A DNA stretch of 64,000 nucleotides from Diabrotica undecimpunctata (lineage: Eukaryota > Arthropoda > Insecta > Coleoptera > Chrysomelidae), in assembly GCF_040954645.1 (NCBI RefSeq), contig NC_092806.1, forward strand, positions 29,289,644 to 29,353,643, read 5' to 3'. Each line of letters opens with the position of its first letter. Positions within the stretch are counted from its first letter, which is position 1. Positions 1 to 11,170 of this stretch are shown piece by piece. The translations under genes and the position numbers were made by a program. The notes below the pieces were generated by a model, which searched no databases, was not told the origin of the DNA, and saw nothing but the letters and a program-made list of their open reading frames with translations.

Positions 1-369
1 GAAAGAAATGAAAGGCAGAATTTACAAAACAGTCATCAGACCAATAATGACATAACGCGGCAGAAAGACGACCTGACAGAGGGGACAAAAAGAATGTTAA
101 AAACAGCAGCGATGAATAATTGATGGTAAACACTATGGAACAGAGCTCGAAGTACATATATACGACGTAGATGCAAGATAGAAAACACCAAGAACTGGGT
201 AAGAAATAGAAGAGTAGAATGAAATGATCATATGAGTCGAATGACAACAAATAGAATAGTGAAGATGACAGATGACCGTTCCCCAATAGGGAGACAATCA
301 GTAGGTAGACCAAGAAAACGATGGAACAACTTACTGGAGCCACATTGAAAAACTGACAGAGTCATGTCT
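1..369 (+). mobile_element. LINE-E 3' coding fragment, decayed
   Basis: The translation opens with a non-LTR retrotransposon C-terminal motif, RIYKTVIRPIMTY, followed after stops and frameshifts by a basic tail containing GRQSVGRPRKRWNN. This matches the region after the reverse transcriptase (RT) domain in LINEs and resembles the copy at 39159-39380, which reads RPIMTYASETRPDT. The window begins inside the element, so its 5' extent is unknown. Several in-frame stops make it non-functional. No target duplication can be defined from one end. Confidence 0.7.
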
Positions 370-1010
370 ACATTCAAGACCTACTTTCTTGTCTATATGT
401 AGTAATTTGTTCTGGGTATATACATAACGTCAATAATAAAACAATATTGTTTTAATGTTAAAGCCCATTTTCTTTATCCAATTTTAAAGAGTTTATCACA
501 GCAGTTCATATGCCGACCGGTTGTTTCCAATTTTTTGCTAAATATTTCCATTGTAGGTATTTCACTGCTTTTGTAGCAATCGTATATTGTGGTGTTCAAT
601 AATTTTATAGTTATAGTTTTTTATTTTGTATACAGTTGAAAGCAGATTTTCTGTCAAATCAGAAATTGCTTGTACCAATAGTACCTTCATCGAAGCCGTA
701 TTTCTTATGTAGATTTTTGAAACATAGGTACTTGCTGTGTGGTCAGCATTTAAATGCATTTGAATCTTCTTTTCGGGTACTTTTTTCAGGAAGTACATTC
801 ACTTTGTAACTGGCGTACGAAATATTTTCAACCACATTGTCCGAGGGACGTCATATCACTATTCCAAATTCATAATTAAACTTTATCGCACCCTACCCTT
901 ACTAAATGAACTGCTTCCCAACTAAAACATTTCGCAGAGGCATCCAGTTGGTTGTAAAAAAGATAAGATAAGATGGGATCAAATTTGGCCACATTTAAAG
1001 CTTTATACAA
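370..1010. other. Unassigned AT-rich DNA
   Basis: No recognisable gene. The minus strand has a 78-codon open frame at 562-798 with no domain I recognise. Composition and position between two transposons suggest unidentified repeat DNA. Confidence 0.4.
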
Positions 1011-2312
1011 TAGTACAGTATAGCCCAAAATAAACAGTACTGAACTTGTAATTATTTTATTGTTTTAAAAAATACATATTATTGACACTTTATAACATGT
1101 TCTAAATGAGCTCCTCTCTCAAGGCAGATTTCATACCGATATTCCAGATTTCTGGATGTTACGGAATAAAGGTTGTCTCAAGTCAGTGAAGAAGGCTCTA
1201 ACGGCATCCTTTAACTCATTGATGGTCTGTGGTGCCCGTTTAAAAACTCCAGTTTTAGCCATGCCCCAAATGTATGAGTTTGGAGATGTTCTGGAGAATG
1301 TGCAGGATAGGAGAAGTCAGTAAATCGTGAAATGAATTTGTTTGGAAAATGTCCCTGAAGAAATTGACGAACTGCGACAGCAGTATGGCAAGTTGCTTCA
1401 TCCTGCTGGAAAAATTGGTCTCAAAATGCCAAATTACGTGCAAGACAAAATTGACGTAGATTAGGGATAAAGCGTGTTAAAATTTGCATGTACCTCTGTT
1501 GATTAAGTGTGACTTGCCTACCATTTTCTTCGATAAAGTATGGACCAATGATTCCGTGTCCCGAAACTGCACACCAGACACTCATTTTTGCGCTATGTAA
1601 AAGAACTTCTTGAACTTCATCCGGTCTGGCAAAGCCCAGAAATCGATTTGTGCGAGGATTTACATGGCCTGACAAATCAAAATATGCTTCTGGAAAATAT
1701 GCTATGCGTCTGAAAACCATACATTTTTCAAAAATTCAGTATATTCCACTCTACTGTGGTAATCCCTGGGATGTAATTGTTGATGTACCTAAATCACATA
1801 CGAAAACGCACCCAGCTCCTTCAGGATTCTTTGCAAGGAAGTTCGTTTTAAGCCAAGATGCAACGCTGTTCTTGTCTGGCTGGCTTTCGGATTTTCCAAG
1901 ATTCGCTCAAAAACACGTTCATGGTTATCGTTGTTGTTAACTGTCCTGGGACGCCCTGAGTATCCTTTTCGTTGGCACAATACATTACCCGTATTTCTAA
2001 ACTTTTCAACAACCTTCAAAATTACAACATTACTTGAAGAACGTTTATTAAACCGTTGTGTGAATTGATCACACACGTATTGCAGACTTGCACTATTACG
2101 TCGGCTGATTCCGTATGAGCGAAAATAATGCTCCACAATAAACACTTTCTCCTCTGTACTTAACATCATTTTTAACAATTAGGCCTTAATAATTAATTGT
2201 TTAAGAATTACTTGACAGGTATATACTAGTTAATTTGAATATGTCAGCACGCACAAAGAGACATCTATGTTTCAATTTCAGTACTGTTTATTTTACTGTA
2301 TTACCGTAACTA
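1011..2312 (-). mobile_element. Mariner-like DNA transposon with TIRs (1.3 kb)
   Basis: An exact 18-bp inverted repeat lies at 1027-1044 and 2277-2294 (AAAATAAACAGTACTGAA on the left). Weaker matching continues outward to a TA dinucleotide at each end (1011-1012 and 2311-2312), as expected for the Tc1/mariner TA target duplication. The 1.3-kb span is the usual mariner length. The internal minus-strand gene is a decayed transposase, described separately. A non-autonomous relic. Confidence 0.85.
1079..2178 (-). pseudogene. Mariner-like transposase, frameshifted
   Basis: The N-terminal part (2178 down to 1789) starts near MMLSTEEKVFIVEHYF and contains VVEKFRNTGNVLCQRKG and GRPRTVNNNDNHERV. This is the helix-turn-helix region typical of insect mariner-like proteins. 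The second part (1720-1421) has FDLSGHVNPRTNRF, HSAKMSVWCAVSGHGIIGP and RYMQ. A further shift gives QQDEATCHTAVAVRQF, SPELSNSYIWG, and a C-terminus ending LERGAHLEHVIKCQ at the stop at 1079-1081. The first catalytic motif, normally FSDEA, reads FPEA, and the third, normally SPDL...D, reads SPELSNSYIWG, so two acidic residues appear lost. At least two frameshifts confirm it is dead. Confidence 0.85.
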
Positions 2313-2341
2313 TACCCATTTATTCCCCGTTCGACATACAT

Positions 2342-2586
2342 ACCTAGGGCATGTTCTTAAAGGAGACCGGTACATAATCCTTCAGCTTATCATGAAAGGT
2401 AAAATCGAGAGCCGCAGAGAAACTAGAAGGAAGCAGATGTCATGGCTCAAAAACATTCGCTACTAGACAGGAATATGCAGTGCCGGACAACTATTTAGGT
2501 TAGTTAAAGATCGTGAATAACTTGCTAATGTAATTGTCAACTAGGGGGATCTAATGTGGCACCGAAAGAAGAAGTCAGCAATGTAA
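2342..2586 (+). mobile_element. LINE-A 3' end fragment with AAG tail
   Basis: The translation LGHVLKGDRYIILQLIMKGK followed by SWLKNIRY and then VKDRE..LANVIVN matches the extreme C-terminus of the LINE-A copies at 20196-20604 and 63115-63616. It ends with a short GGCACCGAAAGAAGAAG tail, like the GCAC...(AAG)n ends of those copies. It is 5'-truncated to about 245 bp and contains in-frame stops. Confidence 0.75.
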
Positions 2587-2694
2587 AAAAATTATGATGA
2601 CGAATTTCATTGCTCTTTTTCAACAAACTCTTCTCTTTTGTTATTTACGATCTTTGTTTTATAATAATAACAGCAAGTTCTAGCTTTCTTTTTA

Positions 2695-3890
2695 ACTTTT
2701 TAGTATCATCATCAGTTGGCGCTACAGCCCTTCGTGAGCCTTGGCCTGCTTCAAAACATTCTTCCATCCTTCCCTATCGAGTGTCTGTCTTCTCCAACCC
2801 CTCACTCCAATCTCCCTCAGATCTTTCTGAACAGCGTCCAGATATCTGAGTTTAGGTCGCCCCCTTCTTCTTCTTCCGCCGGCCTGTTTAGCATAGCTAT
2901 TTTAGTGGGATCACTCTTATCCATCCGCATAACGTGGCCCACCCACCTTAGGCGGTTTATTTTGATGGTCTTCACAATATCTGCATCACCAAAAAGTCTA
3001 TAGAGTTCAAAGTTATATCGCCTTCTCCACAGACCCTGTTCGTTTACTCCGCCATATATGGTCCTCAATACTTTTCTTTCAAAGACTCGCAGTAACTCTT
3101 CATCTCGGGTCGTCATTGCCCATGTTTCCGATCCGTATGTGAGCACTGGGCGTATTATTGTTTTATAAAGTTTGCACTTTGTTGCTATTGACATTCTTCT
3201 CGCTCTTAGTTGAGGGCCCAGGCCAAAATAACAGCGGTTAGCCACGCATATTCTTTTTTTTTATCTCGTTGGATGTGTTATTTTTGTAGTCTACCAGTGA
3301 TCCTAAGTAGGAGAATTCTTCTACCATTTCTATCGTTTCGTGTTGCACCTCTAAGCTATTTTGTTGAATTCTTGATATGACCGGCATATATTTAGTTTTC
3401 TGGATGTTAATCAGAAGTCCGATGTTTTCTGTGGCATTTTTGATACGTGTGAAAGCCTCCACTGCTTCATTTTGGGTTCTTCCAATTATGACGATATCAT
3501 CAGCGTATGCCATTATTTTTATACTACTGGTATATATCGTACCTTTTAAGTTTATTCCCGAATCTCTCATAACTTTTTCTAACGCTAGGTTGAACAGCGT
3601 GCATGATAGCGTATCTCCCTGGTGCAGTCCTCTGTTGGTTTTAAATGGTTTTGAAACATCTTCTTGTACGCGCACTTTATATTTTGGTATTCCTAATTCG
3701 ATCATCGCCGAATATAATTGGGACCTGTCAATAGTATCGTACGCTGCCTTAAAGTCTACGAAGATGTAATGGCAGTCTATGTCGTACCCCGTCGTTTTTT
3801 TTTAATATTTGTCTGATGGATGATATGTGATCAATGGTAGATTTATTTTTCATGAAGCGTCTTTGGTAGAATCCTATTATATTGTCAGTA
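2695..3890 (-). mobile_element. LINE-B, 5'-truncated, RT domain present
   Basis: Reading the minus strand from about 3890: a fingers segment (NKSTIDHISSIRQIL), then VDFKAAYDTIDR (RT motif A), GLHQGDTLSCTLFN (motif B), MAYADDIVIIGR (motif C), FSYLGSLV, then after a small frame change CKLYKTIIRPVLTYGSETW, RLRWVGHVMRMD and GRRRRGRPKLRYLDAVQ, ending KAHEGL-stop near 2746. The catalytic aspartates are present. At least two frameshifts break the frame (an A-run near 3800 and one near 2880). A short ATGATGATACT tail follows the stop. No endonuclease domain is present. Confidence 0.88.
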
Positions 3891-4574
3891 TTTGCTCAAC
3901 TTTTTAGTATATGCTCAGTATATAACAGAAATTTTAACTTGTTGAGTGCTCGTATCCGCGTTTGCGTATACGATGTGACATCCTTAAGAATAGATTTACT
4001 TATTAAGTTTTATTCGAGCCCTACAAGGTTATCTAATAATTTTTTAATCACGGCCTTAAAATATCGCTAATATTTAATCTGAAAACAATTTCAATATTTG
4101 ACAGGATGAAATTTTAATAGCTTTTCACTAAAATTCATTTAAATATCGCGATTAACTTGGGCTTCTGTAATTAAAATCGTTGTCGTGGTTACCAGTAACG
4201 ACTTGTTAATTGGGTTATCCTAAGTAGTTATTGGTATCTGGTTAATTTGTGTCATAAGAACTATCTAGATAAATTTTGTCTTCAATGTAGTATCTAAATG
4301 AATTTTAAAAATTATTATTATGTGTGTAAAGTGGTGATTCGACTTCGTATTATGGAATATAGCCTTGAAAGGTTTGTTCTATTGATTTTATTCTGTTTTG
4401 TTTGGTATAAGAATATTTTTGACATTTACATTATGATACTTACCTGTACTATAAAACCATATAGGACCTCTTAACAAATCTAAATTCCTTGCTGTTGACT
4501 TATTTGTCATTTAAAATACAGTGAGTACAGCTACAAGGCATGTACGTACCAATATTTTTATTGCCACCTACTTA
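3891..4574. other. AT-rich spacer, nothing recognised
   Basis: No open frame with recognisable domains on either strand, no terminal repeats noticed. Confidence 0.4.
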
Positions 4575-5575
4575 CTCTTTTCATTCATCATTCAATCTTC
4601 GCATGTCCACTGCTGGGCATAGATCTCCCTCATAATTTTTCATCTGTTTCGATCTTGTATCTCTTGCATCCAATTCCTATGGCAACGTTTTAGATCATCA
4701 GTCCAACGTGTTGGTGGACAACCTCTGTTTCAGTAAGCATCATCTCTTGGGCTCCATTTTGTCCATTTGTTATCTGTCAATCGAGCCACGTGACCTGCCC
4801 AGTTCTACTTCAGTGGTGCTATTCTCTCTACAGCATCAGCCACTCCTGATCTTTGTCAAAGCTGGCGATTTGGAATCTTGTCTCGTATTGAAACACGATA
4901 GCACGCTCAATCGCCCTTTGAGCTACACTGATCTTTTTCACTGTTCTCCTTGTCATGGTCAACGTTTCTGCTCCGTAAGCCAACACTGGTAAAACACACT
5001 AATTAAAGGTTTTTCTTTTAAGACATATTGGTATGTCGGACGATTTGAAAATGTGGTTCAACTTGCCGTAGGCTGCTCAAGTCAGTCTTATACAACTGAG
5101 AAGCTCAGCGGATCCACAGACCAGGACATTACCTGGTCTGTGGATCTTGTTCTTACTCATACCTATTATATATTCACTGACTACACGATTTGTCATCATC
5201 TGTGTTTGAGATATATTTTTTTCTCAATGTTTCTTTTAGCCAGAAAAGGTAGAGCTGATTTAAAAGTTCTTTGCCCCCATCTAACCCATTAGCTATTAGC
5301 ACAATATCATCTGCAAACCTCAGGTGGCTAAGCTTTTCTCCATTTATGTTTATGCCCTTGTGGGTCAATTTTGTCCTTTTACATATATATTCCAAAAGCT
5401 CAGTAAACTTTTCGGTGATATGATGTCCCCCTGACGTACTCCACGTTGTATCGGGAATTTCTGGATTTGACGATCACCCGCTATAACACTAGCTGTTGCG
5501 TTTTGGTATATGTGTTTAATTGTATTTATATACCTATAGTCAATTCGACATTCCGTCAAGGCTTTTAACATTTTT
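4575..5575 (-). mobile_element. LINE-C, 5'-truncated RT and C-terminus
   Basis: The minus strand begins MLKALTECRIDYRYINTIKH and continues GVRQGDIISPK (motif B), then in a shifted frame GEKLSHLRFADDIVLIANG (motif C, FADD). Downstream it reads VLPVLAYGAETLTMTRRTV, IERAIVFQYETR, and a degraded tail corresponding to W..DL....G..W....QD. Similar text occurs at 40535-41428. Motif A is absent because of the 5' truncation. Multiple stops and shifts. Confidence 0.85.
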
Positions 5576-6140
5576 CATTGTTCTCATTATTCATCCCATA
5601 TTATTCATTTATTTTTACATTTTTTGGAGATTATGGTAAAAACAATTGTTGCTGTTTTCACTTGAAAATCCTCTTTATTGAGGGATTAGCCATAGTTTTA
5701 TGCACAAAACAAAATTATAAGTCCATTAAATTTAATGCGGCGGAAACGAATTACAGAAACAAAAGTATTATGCGAAACATTCATTCATCGCTAAACCAAA
5801 TAATTTAATCCCACCGGAAGAAATCCAACGGGGAATAATCACTTTAAGTGCTTCTTTATTGGCCAATATTTAATAATTTATATTACAAGGTCTTGAAGGG
5901 TTCTCAGTAAATTGTTTTGAGGATTTAGGTCACGCCAAAGGCAATAAACATAAAAATACTCATGAACTTGAAGGATGGGTTGGTTAGTAGCTGTAGTGCC
6001 ACCCACGGCTATTTGGTTTCCGCGAGTTTTTGTGTCTATCAGTGGCGCGGCGGCAAGGGAAATGACATGTTTAGTCATAAAACATATCACATTCATTTAT
6101 GCATCTCTGAGTGAATATTTCAAAGATAATCATTTGATTT
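5576..6140. other. Unassigned spacer with a GC-richer island
   Basis: Mostly AT-rich. Around 5985-6070 a GC-richer stretch contains TATCAGTGGCGCGGCGGCAA. I cannot assign it, although it lies directly downstream (minus strand) of the ribozyme-like fold and could be part of the same element. Confidence 0.3.
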
Positions 6141-6281
6141 ATAAAAAGGAAAAGACAGTTAAGATTTGATTTCACGTACAGGGCGCTTGCGCATCCGCTT
6201 ATACGTATTTCGGCCCAATAGGCCTTATCAGAACGGCTTTCGCAAACGCTCTGAACGTGAAATAAATCGTTTCTGTCTTAG
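6141..6281 (-). repeat. Long imperfect hairpin enclosing a hammerhead-like core
   Basis: On the minus strand the arm at 6281-6241 (AAGACAGAAACGATTTATTT then CACGTTCAGAGCGTTTGCG) pairs with the arm at 6191-6151 (CGCAAGCGCCCTGTACGTG then AAATCAAATCTTAACTGTCTT). Together they make an imperfect stem of about 40 bp whose tip is the ribozyme-like core at 6183-6249. A second copy of the distal arm lies at 6539-6599. Confidence 0.75.
6183..6249 (-). ncRNA. Type I hammerhead ribozyme-like motif, mutated core
   Basis: Hammerhead ribozymes are small self-cleaving RNAs; genomic type I copies are known from retroelements. On the minus strand: outer stem I GCGTTTGCG (6249-6241), an internal loop, GCCGTT, the core box CTGATAA (6231-6225), stem II GGCC-TATTG-GGCC, GAAA (6211-6208), a minimal stem III (ATAC/GTAT), U16.1-A17, then AGCGG closing the inner stem I and CGCAAGCGC pairing the outer stem I with 9 bp. 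Predicted cleavage is between 6200 and 6199. The core differs from the CTGATGA consensus at one base, 6226, equivalent to catalytic G8, so this copy is probably inactive. The architecture match is what I see; activity and element identity are inference. Confidence 0.68.
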
Positions 6282-6538
6282 GAAGCAACTCTAACATGGC
6301 TTCGTATAGACGCAAAGTAGCGACATCTGATAATAAAATCGTAGACTAATTTTCGAAACCAAATTCAAGAATTAAGCTTTAATCTGTGCCTTCTAAGAAT
6401 TGCAAGGGCAAAACAGACGTTGATAAAGATGTTAAGAGAGACATGGGGAATCTAAAAATTGCATTCCACAATATATCTCCTCAACTAAGCAAAATTCTTA
6501 GCGAATTGGTTTCTAGTACTCGCACAGAGTATATCGAA

Positions 6539-6599
6539 ATAAAAAGAAAAAGACAGTTAAGATTTGATTTCACGTACAGCGCGCTTGCGCATCCGCTTA
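6539..6599 (-). repeat. Truncated second copy of the ribozyme-like element
   Basis: A 61-bp direct copy of 6141-6201 with two mismatches. On the minus strand the copy begins at TAAGCGG, which is two bases upstream of the predicted self-cleavage position of the full motif, and lacks everything 5' of that point. See the matching finding. Confidence 0.8.
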
Positions 6600-7216
6600 G
6601 TAAGCTCATTTAGCTTAGCTTATTTGATTTATATTCTTTTTCTTGATTTTTTTTAGGTTTTTGGTATTTCAAATGTGTAACGTGTCCATGATAGAACTGA
6701 CTTATTCCATTTGTACCGGTAACTTCTGTCTTACCTACTTACTTTTCCTTGACATTTATATCCATTAAGGGGGCGTAGACTCTGGTCGTCTAGCTAATTT
6801 ATTTCTATTCTGAGCAGCGATGCTACTCCTAGTCGTACTCAACGTCCTTTATCAGGTTAATCAGTGAACATTGTTTTTACAGGCCTTTCCTGATTCATGT
6901 CATTGACCCCCGGATACTCCCTACTTCGGACACAATACAAAGTCTTCTGCACAGCTCCATATGTTTTCGTCGAATATCGGCTCACGTAGCCAGAATATTC
7001 TCTTCGCTTATTTTTGAGGCGTATGTACCTGAATCATAGTTGTGTAATCTTTATTGTGTTACTCTAAATAAACTTATAAATTTAAGGAGTTTATGCGAGA
7101 CTTCCAGCTTCCGCTGGATCTGCTATCTGACAAACGGGTCAATTTTATGTGTTTGTCCAAAAATGTCATTTTTACACCATTTACATATCAAATAAAACGA
7201 TATCGAAACTTACTAG

Positions 7217-7483
7217 AATGTCGGAGGGTGTAATAGATACTGTTTAAGAAAATCGATAAAATGCAAAGAATTTTGGCTGAAAGATGAAGAACAATATATA
7301 GAGAATATCATAAACATTCAATCATACGTTAACATAACACGACACAAGGACAAACAGTTTAAAAACAGTTTATTGTTGGGTAGCCTAATTTTGACAAAAT
7401 GCCCCGAAGATGCTCTAGGAGCAAAAGTACTTGGGCAAGATTTAATAAAAGCTGTGTTCGATATCTGCCTTTTATTTGATTAA
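7217..7483 (+). other. Orphan open frame without start codon (88 codons)
   Basis: An open frame bounded by stops at 7214-7216 and 7481-7483 and lacking any ATG. The translation has mixed, protein-like composition, for example KCKEFWLKDEEQYIENI, NSLLLGSLILTKCPEDALG and LGQDLIKAVFDICLLFD. I do not recognise a family. It may be an exon remnant of a host or mobile-element gene. Its neighbour 7476-7676 reads on in another frame, which may reflect one frameshifted ancestor. Confidence 0.3.
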
Positions 7484-7676
7484 AATCAATAGAGGACCAA
7501 GTAATAAAAATATGGGTGTTTGTGATATTCAGTTTTCGTCTAGTGGAATGAATAGCTTAACGAAGAAGAGCAAAACTAGTTTTTCTAAGAATTTGGAAGA
7601 TATAAGAAGTATAGTGTTAGAGTTTTATATATTTGGGAATGACTTTATGGGCTCGGCAGGCTTCAAGGAATGTTAA
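7476..7676 (+). other. Orphan 66-codon open frame
   Basis: Starts MIKINRGPSNKNMGVCDIQF and ends NDFMGSAGFKEC. No family recognised. It overlaps the end of the 7217-7483 frame by 8 bp in a different frame, so the two may be pieces of one decayed coding region. Confidence 0.25.
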
Positions 7677-8094
7677 ATCGCAAAAAGGCGATTCTTGCTC
7701 AGCAGCAGATTACTGTATGATTTAGTGAGATTGTAAAATTAATATTAAACTCACCTGGTCTCCGGGTTGGACCTTTTATATTCTCGTATCTACTATTTTA
7801 ATGATCCCGGTTTTGGAAGCATAACTGAATATTGGAAAAACAAGTTTTCCTACGAGGTTGTTGATTAGTATTTTTTATATTTTCGTTTTTCTAGATTTTA
7901 GGCATAACCGTTTTGCCCATCTAAAAATTACTTAAAGTCATTTCTCAAACTAAATTTCATTTTTAAGATTTTTCTGTCTGCATTCGTTCGTTGCATAAAT
8001 TGGAATCGATTGGATCGTTCAAGTAAGTTCAGCCCTTCTCCACTCCGACCTGTCAAGATTTTTTATGCTACCCTCCCGAAATCCCCATCAACAA

Positions 8095-9848
8095 CACTAC
8101 ATAGAAGCCAAATCGGATGTGCAGAGGCAAACTTGGCAAATAAAAAACGAATGTTGGACAGCTAAATGACGTGAAATACAGAATCTGGCTGAAACTAAGG
8201 ACACCAGGACATTTTTTAAGTAACTAAAGCTATATACGCCCCCACGACTCAAGGGCTACACCCATTGCACTCAAGAGATGGTATTCAACTTTTTAAGGAT
8301 ACTTTCTCAATCAACTGCCGTTAGAACACGTTGACGAGCTTTTTAATAGACAGTCGCCGATTGATGTGGATATACTTAACACCATTCCTCAAAAACCTAT
8401 ACAGTATTATCTAAGCAACGTTCCTATTTTACAAGAGGTCGAAAAAACAGCCAAACAACTTAAAAAAAACAAAGCAGCTGGTTCTAATGGAACTCCTGAT
8501 GATCTATTTAATGAAGCAGGCCGAGCACTTGGGCAACATACCTACTTATTTATTTATCAAAAAAAATGGAACACCGAAATGATCCCTCTTATTTAAAAAA
8601 GCGACAAAGCCTTATATGTAAATTACCCGAGACTATCACTACTTTCTGTTGCAGAACAGTCATTGTCGGAATCATAGTGAGGGTTCAGACTAATTCGAGG
8701 AACCTCCAACATTATATTTAACGCAAGGCAAATGCAAGAAAAATCCAAAACATAAAACCTTTCACTTTATATCGCCTTGATAGATCTTGTTAAGGTTTTC
8801 CACACTGTAAAAAGGGAACCGCTCTGGAAAACCTTCTGCCTCTGTTGGATATCCTCAAACATATTTTAACAGAGTGCGGCTAGTGCATGACAATATGATT
8901 GCTAGCGTTCGTATCAGCGAGATAAACATGATTAACAAGAGTTAAACAGGAGTGTGTAATTGCTCCGACCTTGTTTTCCATTTCCCTAGGAACAATAATG
9001 TATCTTGTTAGATATATGTACCTTCAGGTATAGAAAGAGAGTGCCGATTTGACGGAGGACTGTTTAACCTTATCAGACTCCGTGCCAAATCTTCGATAAC
9101 GTTTTTTGTTTGTTTGTTTTGTTTTTTGACAACGACAACATCAGAATCCAAACAAAACTTTACGTTTACCACGCTAGAGTGATTCCTATACTTAGGGTTG
9201 TGAAACTTGAACTACCGACAGGCGACACCTAAAGTATTTGGAAAAATATTACCAACATTGCCTTATATGAATTCTGAGAGTGACGTGGAAGAACCGAAGG
9301 GCCAATATCAGCATCTTACAAGTAGCGGCATCAGCATCTCAAAAAGTATTGAAGCAATGATTATGAAACACCAACTTCGATGAACTGGACACGTGGTCCG
9401 AATGTCCGATACGCGCTTCTCGAAGTTGTTCTCACACTTTAGAAGTGGACAACGCAAGCAGAAAGGGCAACAGAAGCGATACATGGATAATCTTAAAAAC
9501 AACATAATTAAATGTGACATCGACTTTAGCACCTGGGAAGACGCATCAACAGACCACCCGGTATGGCGAAGAACAGTGTATGAAGGTGCAACAAACTTAA
9601 ACAACAGCGACGCAGTTATGAATCTGATTAGAGAAATCGAACCAAAGAACGAGAATTTAACCAATTAAATAATCCCCAGCAAAGGGCTGCCAACGCAGAC
9701 TGGGTATGCCGTGATGTGATCGAGTTTTCGGTTCCAGAAATGGTCTATTTAGTTACCGTAGAACGCACAATTGGCCATTGTTAATAACGATATCACGGAA
9801 GATATTTAGATACCCGGCAGGAAGTGAATACTTATGATGATGATCCTC
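8095..9848 (+). mobile_element. LINE-D, decayed, with C-terminal zinc-finger-like tail
   Basis: From about 8099 frame-shifted pieces give the linker upstream of RT (KSDVQRQTWQIKNECWTAK, TPLHSRDGIQLFKD), then 8366-8596 NTIPQKPIQYYLSNVPI and KNKAAGSNGTPDDLFNEAG. The RT core between 8600 and 9250 is heavily decayed. 9330-9668 is well preserved: SIEAMIMKHQLR-stop-TGHVVRMSDTRFSK, KGQQKRYMDNLKNNI and WRRTVYEGATNLNNSDA. After a frame change, 9715-9768 reads CDRVFGSRNGLFSYRRTH, a C2H2-finger-like tail typical of this LINE type. An ATGATGATG tail ends at about 9846. No target duplication found. Confidence 0.8.
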
Positions 9849-10949
9849 AAAATCTCTAAGAAACACATATGGTTCTGTTATTTTGGTAACGATTTCATAA
9901 GTGGACATCGCAAATTATAATTACTATTGTTGATGGATTTTTGCTACATGCGTTTGCTTCTATACCTTTGTACATATGCCTCTATGTGCTATATTTTACT
10001 GTTTACTGGTCTAGTGACTAGTAGTAACTATTATTATTATTTAGTTGTTTCTAGTAGATGGGGAATTTATTTGGTTTTAATTAATTGAATGTTTAATCCT
10101 TCGTTGTTTTAGTTGTGTAATATCTTACATATTTCTATGTTTTCATATTTCTTAACAATTCTGCTAATAAAACTTATTTTTTATTTCCCTTTCATTGTGA
10201 AAATCCTCTTTATAACAAGCCCATTATTCGGACCCAACATCCGTCTGCCATTACAAAACCGTCTCTCCTAAACAACACCGCCTGCAAGCGGTAGCAAGGA
10301 AGAACTTGTTAGACAAAATAACACATTTACTTATTAAGGAAACAAAACGTATTCGGGGAATTTTATCGCGACCGGATTTTACTTAATTATCCCGTTCCTC
10401 CTCCATCGTTGTTGCTCTGACATTTTCCCCATTATTCCAATTAGAATGCCGGCTACCTGTAGCTCTCTAATAACTAACAAGAGAGATATGGCCATTATTT
10501 CCTCGTTCGTGTCGGGCGAAAGCAAATAGGCTGGTAACATGCCACCATATGCTCTATTTATGCCAGAATCGGTGATGACCTTTTGAGATATTCCTTTATT
10601 GGCGACGTAGAAGTTACCAGGAAGTTTCGGTAAAGAATGTGGCAGAGTCTAAAAGTTTTTCAGATAAAAGTACGCGAAAATTATTGTAATAATTGTTCGA
10701 TTTTTCGATGTACGTAACAACTGATTAAAATAAACAGTTTAAGTGAAACATAATTGATTTAGTAAATTACAGAACAATTGGATATTAAATGGAATTGCAT
10801 TTGTGTTTAGGTGAAAATGCCGTCAAGATAAGAAAGCAGAAGTTATGATGATTAGGGAACGTTCAATGTCCAAATAAAATCATTTGATAGGGAAAATTTC
10901 ATTATTAGAACGAGTACTACTTGCTGGACTTAATCTTTTCTAAAATCTT
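9849..10949. other. Unassigned spacer
   Basis: AT-rich, with a GC-richer part at 10230-10530. No domain-bearing frame or terminal repeat recognised. Confidence 0.35.
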
Positions 10950-11170
10950 CTAAAAAGCTTCTTGATTCAATAAAAAGGACTTACATTGTAGGAATAGATG
11001 GAAACCGTAGAGAGCAAAGTCCATAGTTTGCCAAGAAACTTTTGTTTTATAGGTGCATTGTGATGCAAAAGTATCCTGTTCTTCTTTAATTCGAGTCTCT
11101 TAGTATGCTCCAGTTATAGTTTTGGCCTGTTGTTTTATAAGGCATCCACAAATACCGACACTATGACTTC
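10950..11170 (-). pseudogene. Possible mariner transposase relic
   Basis: One minus-strand frame gives KRLELKKNRILLHHNAPIKQ followed by a degraded stretch ending near KKLFRRF. This resembles the second catalytic motif of mariner transposases (VLFHHDNAP) and the segment leading to YSPDLAPSD. The catalytic aspartate of HHDNAP is missing. The match is short and old; no TIRs found. Confidence 0.35.

Larger units (their letters stand above)
6600..8094. other. Unassigned region with orphan open frames
   Basis: No identified element. 6770-7130 contains a less AT-rich stretch (with AATAAA near 7066) that could be LTR or 3' UTR material, unproven. Two protein-like frames, 7217-7483 and 7476-7676, are described separately. 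7680-8090 shows nothing recognisable. Confidence 0.35.

Noticed and set aside
2696..2716. TCATCAG box near the LINE-B tail considered as a hammerhead core
   Set aside because: It is part of the (ATG)n tail and no GAAA box or stems follow.
3377..3769. 130-codon plus-strand open frame
   Set aside because: Antisense to the LINE-B RT (YADD region) and without its own domain.
5661..5676. TGAAAATCCTCTTTA shared with 10197-10212
   Set aside because: Only about 15 bp of identity with no extended similarity; may be chance in AT-rich DNA.
9308..9664. 118-codon minus-strand open frame
   Set aside because: Lies antisense to the well-conserved LINE-D C-terminus (9393-9668, plus strand) and has no domain.
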